Shown: positions 60,792 through 64,000 of the stretch, one piece after another | Layout of the letters: each line of letters starts with the position of its first letter | Numbering within the stretch: the stretch's first letter is position 1 | Assembly: GCA_002414865.1 (NCBI GenBank) | Contig: DIAQ01000098.1 | Span: forward strand, 1 to 64,000 | DNA from: a candidate division Hyd24-12 bacterium UBA5074 | GTDB lineage: Bacteria; Fermentibacterota; Fermentibacteria; Fermentibacterales; Fermentibacteraceae | Direction: 5' to 3' | DNA length: 64,000 bases | Position numbers and translations under genes: made by a program | The notes under the pieces: generated by a model | The model's input: the letters and a program-made list of their open reading frames with translations, nothing else | What the model was told of the DNA's origin: nothing | The model's database searches: none

Positions 60792-62575
60792 TCCAGCACC
60801 GCCCTTATCCTGCGGATTCCCGAGGACGAGCTCTTCTCGGACTGTATCCTGAATCTGCCCAGCATTCCGGTGCGCTCCACGTGCGGCCCTCCGCAGATCT
60901 CGACCGAGAAGTCCCCGATCGAGTAGACCTTGACCCTCTCGCCGTACCTGTCCGTGAAGAGCCCTATCGCACCGCGCGCAGAGGCCTCGTCGACCGACAT
61001 CTCCTCGCAGCCCACGGGGAGGTCGCGCGTGATGGCCTCGTTCACCAGCCTCTCGACCTCAGCGACCTGCTCGTCGGTCATCCCTCCGGGATGGCTGAAG
61101 TCGAACCTCAGCCTCTCGGCAGTGATGTTGCTCCCCCGCTGCTCCACGTGATCTCCCAGGACCGTCCGGAGCGCCTTGTGAAGCAGGTGCGTGGCCGTAT
61201 GGAGCCTCGTCACCATGTCGCTGTGATCGGCCAGGCCGCCGCCGAACTTCCTGTCCATGCCCGCACGGGACAGCTCCCGGTGTTTCTCGAAGGCCGCCTG
61301 GTATCCCGCCGTATCCACAGTCATGCCGTTCTCAGCCGCCAGCTCGGCCGTGAACTCGACAGGGAACCCGAAGGTGTCGTACAGAGTGAAGGCCACGCGC
61401 CCGGGGATGATCCTGGCCGGGTTCTTCATCAGGTTGGGGAGCAGGCGCTCGAATTCCCTGATGCCGCTCTGGAGAGTTTTCGCGAACTGGGCTTCCTCCC
61501 TGCGGATCTCCTCCAGGACGAAGGCGCGGTTGCGGGAGAGCTCCGGGTGCACTCCGCTCTCCGTGTCCATGACCACCCTGGCGGCATCCTCGAGGAACTG
61601 CCGCTCGATGCCCATCTTCCGGCCGTGTCTTATCGAGAGCCTCAGAAGGCGCCTCAGGATGTAACCCTGGTCTAGATTCGAGGGGGGCACGCCGGAGTCG
61701 TCGCCCAGGATATGGGCGGAGGTCCTCACGTGATCGGCCACGATGCGGAGGGATCTCAGGAACCCGGCGTCGGGCGCCGACGCCACGCCGGCCTCTTTCA
61801 GCAGGAAATCGAGCAGGGGTCTGTAGACAGGGATGTCGTAGACCGACGAAGCCCCGTTCATCATGGCCACGGTGCGCTCGACGCCCATGCCGGTGTCGAC
61901 GCATCGCTGCTCGAGAGGGATGTATCTGCCTTCCCTCGTCCTGCAGTACTGAAGGAACACGTCGTTCCAGACCTCGAAGTATCTGCCGCAGCCGCATCCC
62001 GGCCTGCACTGCCCGCTGCAGGCGGGCCGGCCCGTGTCGATGAACATCTCGGTGTCCGGTCCGCAGGGGCCCGTCGCCCCGGCGGGCCCCCACCAGTTGT
62101 CTTCGCGGCCGAGGAAGTGGATCCTTTCCCTCGGGATGCCGAGCTCCTCCCAGGTGGCTGCGGCCTCCTCGTCGGGCGGCACTTCGTCGTCCCCGGCGAA
62201 GACCGTGACGCTCAACTTCGACTGGTCGAAGCCCAGCCACGAGCGGTGGGTCAGGAACTCGTAGCTCCAGGTGATGGCCTCGCGCTTGAAATAGTCGCCG
62301 AGGGACCAGTTCCCGAGCATCTCGAAGAACGTCAGGTGCGAAGGGTCGCCCACGCACTCGATGTCGCCGGTCCGGATGCACTTCTGGAAGTCCACCAGGC
62401 GGCGCCCCGCAGGGTGCGTCTCCCCCATCAGGAAGGGCACCAGCGGATGCATGCCCGCGGTTGTGAAAAGTACGGTCGAATCGTTCTCGGGGATCAGCGA
62501 CGCGCCCCGGATGCGGGCATGGCCGCGCCTCTGGAAGAAATCGATGTACATCCCCCGCAGCTCGTCAGATGTCAT
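60788..62575 (-). CDS. alaS: Alanyl-tRNA synthetase, short form
   Basis: A 595-residue AlaRS, while E. coli has 876. Present: class II catalytic core (IRGASLIPENDSTVLFTTAGMHPLVPFL; KCIRTGDIECVG; FFEMLGNWSLGDYFK), tRNA-recognition part, and editing domain (HTATHLLHKAL and CGGPHVERTG, the Zn-binding His/Cys). Missing: the beta-barrel domain between tRNA recognition and editing and the C-terminal C-Ala domain. The short architecture recurs in reduced lineages. The gene is co-translated with the caspase-fold gene. Confidence 0.93.
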   Translation of the reverse strand: MTSDELRGMYIDFFQRRGHARIRGASLIPENDSTVLFTTAGMHPLVPFLMGETHPAGRRLVDFQKCIRTGDIECVGDPSHLTFFEMLGNWSLGDYFKREAITWSYEFLTHRSWLGFDQSKLSVTVFAGDDEVPPDEEAAATWEELGIPRERIHFLGREDNWWGPAGATGPCGPDTEMFIDTGRPACSGQCRPGCGCGRYFEVWNDVFLQYCRTREGRYIPLEQRCVDTGMGVERTVAMMNGASSVYDIPVYRPLLDFLLKEAGVASAPDAGFLRSLRIVADHVRTSAHILGDDSGVPPSNLDQGYILRRLLRLSIRHGRKMGIERQFLEDAARVVMDTESGVHPELSRNRAFVLEEIRREEAQFAKTLQSGIREFERLLPNLMKNPARIIPGRVAFTLYDTFGFPVEFTAELAAENGMTVDTAGYQAAFEKHRELSRAGMDRKFGGGLADHSDMVTRLHTATHLLHKALRTVLGDHVEQRGSNITAERLRFDFSHPGGMTDEQVAEVERLVNEAITRDLPVGCEEMSVDEASARGAIGLFTDRYGERVKVYSIGDFSVEICGGPHVERTGMLGRFRIQSEKSSSSGIRRIRAVLE

Positions 62576-62587
62576 GGCCCTCCGGGA

Positions 62588-63715
62588 CTAGAGCTGTCGC
62601 TCGTAGATCCTGTATGTCTTGTAAGGGTCGGCGGACAGCTCCTTCTCCAGGATCCGCCGCATGGGCAGGTTGTCTTCGAGTATCCACGAGAACTCTCCCC
62701 AGGCGCAGCCGGCCTTCAGCCCGTTCTCGATGAGGTGGGACATCAGGAGGGCGTCGAGCCCGCAGGAGCGCCATTTCTCGCGCACTCCGAGCAGCAGCAC
62801 CCGGACCCCGTCGATCCTCACCTTGAACGGCGGCACCTTCAGGGCGAGAAAGGCCCTCAGAGCGCTGCCCCTGGCCTTCAGGAAGGCCTGGTTGGCGTCC
62901 GGCAGCCCCACCGCGAATGCCACCGGCTGTCCGTCGACGTACGCGATCGGCCCCATCTCGGGCACCACGAGAAGGCCGAGGTCCTTCGCCATCTGCCTGA
63001 ACTCGCCGTCGGTCATCGGGACGAAACCCCAGTTGCGCTTCCAGCACTCGTTGTAGATGTCCATCAGGACGAGGACGTCCTCGTAGAGGTCATGCCTGCG
63101 CAGGGGCCGGATGACAGCCCCCGTGCGCTCCAGCACGATGCTGGAAACCCGCTTCATTCGTGTCCAATCGAGGTTCTTCGTGTCCAGGTAGTAGGCCAGG
63201 ACGTCCTTGACCTTCTCGAAGCCGCATGCCTCCACGGCAGGCTGATACCAGGGAGGATTGTAGGTCATCATCAGCACGGGGCTCCTGTCGAAGCCCTTCA
63301 CGAGAAGGCCTATCTCCTCGTTCGTGGAGAAGTTCATGGGGCCGCGCATGGCGGTCATCCCCCTGGACGACAGCCAGCTCCCGGCGGCATCGAAGAGGGC
63401 GGCGAAGACCCCGGGGTCGTTCACGGCCTCCAGGAAGCCCCAGAAGCCCGTAGTGTCCCCGGCGTACTCGTTGTGGGCGCGGTTCACTATGGCGGAGATC
63501 CTGCCCGCCACCCTGCCGCCATCGCCGCGAGCCAGGAAATGGATAACTTCCGCGTGCTCGTGGAAGGGGTGCCCGGCCGAGGGATCGAGGAGCTGGCGCT
63601 GAACCGGTCTCAGGGGCGCGACCCAGAGAGGGTCATCCGAGTAGAGCCTGAAGGGCAGGGTGATGAATTCCGAGAGGGCCCTGCGGCCGCTCACCTGCTC
63701 GATGCAGATGCCCAT
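62588..63715 (-). CDS. GNAT-fold acyltransferase-like protein (candidate ceramide-synthase type)
   Basis: A 375-residue protein with GNAT features: HEHAEVIHFLARGDGGRVAGRISAIVNRAHNEY, GPMNFSTNEEIGLLVKGFDRSPVLMMTYNPP and a second part with AYVDGQPVAFAVGLPD. It resembles the long GNAT-like family that includes the bacterial ceramide synthase bCerS, and it sits beside an alpha-oxoamine synthase. The substrate is inferred from context only. Confidence 0.75.
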   Translation of the reverse strand: MGICIEQVSGRRALSEFITLPFRLYSDDPLWVAPLRPVQRQLLDPSAGHPFHEHAEVIHFLARGDGGRVAGRISAIVNRAHNEYAGDTTGFWGFLEAVNDPGVFAALFDAAGSWLSSRGMTAMRGPMNFSTNEEIGLLVKGFDRSPVLMMTYNPPWYQPAVEACGFEKVKDVLAYYLDTKNLDWTRMKRVSSIVLERTGAVIRPLRRHDLYEDVLVLMDIYNECWKRNWGFVPMTDGEFRQMAKDLGLLVVPEMGPIAYVDGQPVAFAVGLPDANQAFLKARGSALRAFLALKVPPFKVRIDGVRVLLLGVREKWRSCGLDALLMSHLIENGLKAGCAWGEFSWILEDNLPMRRILEKELSADPYKTYRIYERQL

Positions 63716-63720
63716 GCGGG

Positions 63721-64000
63721 TCAGGGGATCAGGCCGAACCTGCGGCCGACCTTCTCGAAGACTTCCAGCGCGCTGTCGATCATCTCGTCGGTGTGTGTGG
63801 CCATGTAGCTGGTCCTGAGCATGGCCCTGTCGGGAGGAACCGCCGGACTGACCACTGGATTCGTGAAGACTCCGCCCTGGTCGAGGGCCTGCCAGACCCT
63901 GAAGGTGGTCAGCGTGTCGCCGATGATGATCGGAACTATGGGCGCCTCCGAGTTGCCGACGTTGAACCCCATGGAGCGCAGCCCGCCCCGGGCTCTCTCG
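63721..64000 (-). CDS. Alpha-oxoamine synthase (C-terminal part, cut by window edge)
   Basis: The C-terminal part of a PLP-dependent alpha-oxoamine synthase such as serine palmitoyltransferase, KBL or AONS: SEAPIVPIIIGD, GGVFTNPVVSPAVPPDRAMLRTSYMATHTDEMIDSALEVFEKV. The N-terminal catalytic core lies outside the window. It is 5 bases upstream of the GNAT-like gene. The type of amine and acyl donor cannot be set. Confidence 0.85.
   Translation of the reverse strand, partial: ERARGGLRSMGFNVGNSEAPIVPIIIGDTLTTFRVWQALDQGGVFTNPVVSPAVPPDRAMLRTSYMATHTDEMIDSALEVFEKVGRRFGLIP

Overview
The window is GC-rich bacterial DNA, densely packed with genes that often overlap by 4 bases (ATGA or GTGA), and many genes start with GTG or TTG. 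Secreted proteins end in the conserved beta-sandwich tail typical of FlgD-like or type IX (T9SS type A) sorting domains. Together with PPi-type phosphofructokinase, a HydG-family radical SAM enzyme, topoisomerase IV-type parE/parC and lipoprotein sulfatase-like enzymes, this suggests an anaerobic member of the FCB group (Fermentibacterota, Eisenbacteria or a relative). The taxonomic placement is inference; no rRNA or tRNA gene was seen.

Layout. 1-9.5 kb (minus): one long overlapping gene series running from a homocysteine methyltransferase/MTHFR fusion, a stand-alone MetH activation domain and a MetH core, through a glycosyltransferase and three related zinc-ribbon proteins, to yebC and ruvC (cut by the window edge). 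9.6-17.2 kb: GNAT, lipoprotein serpin, long-form urocanase, then ogt / small unknown / hydG (minus), a HAD phosphatase and a small secreted beta-barrel-like protein. 17.3-24.1 kb: cysC-MFS-glycosyltransferase (minus) and a divergent operon of two sulfatase-like lipoproteins flanking purC. 24.1-28.1 kb: parE-parC. 28.2-38.7 kb: a surface-glycan-like locus (flippase, GT-C membrane glycosyltransferase, AMP-forming ligase, PEGA/SUMF1-like protein, B12-binding radical SAM enzyme, and on the plus strand an O-antigen-ligase-like protein). 38.7-46 kb (minus): AMP ligase with a chorismate-mutase-like tail, DAHP synthase, then a lower-glycolysis operon pfp-gap-pgk-tpiA plus a CPBP protease. 46-56.2 kb: SPFH/zinc-ribbon protein and partner, mltG, ruvX, an ABC-type permease, a predicted selenoprotein, DUF3795-like protein, MATE exporter, small membrane protein, Fe-S aldo/keto reductase, PAS protein, RluA-type pseudouridine synthase. 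56.3-64 kb: secreted proteins, M42 aminopeptidase, caspase-fold peptidase, a short alanyl-tRNA synthetase, and a GNAT-like protein next to an alpha-oxoamine synthase cut by the edge.

The strongest novelty is at 50885-51868. A secreted thioredoxin-fold protein has an in-frame TGA exactly at the first position of a CxxC-type motif (U31-x-x-C34), with a 7-bp stem-loop carrying a GGU loop 12 bases downstream of the TGA, as expected for a bacterial SECIS. Conventional gene calling would truncate this protein and lose its signal peptide and active site. Other notable points are the ligase carrying a degenerate chorismate mutase domain beside DAHP synthase, a HydG whose C-terminal cluster motif has Asp in place of the second Cys, the tandem zinc-ribbon trio, and an AlaRS lacking its beta-barrel and C-Ala domains.
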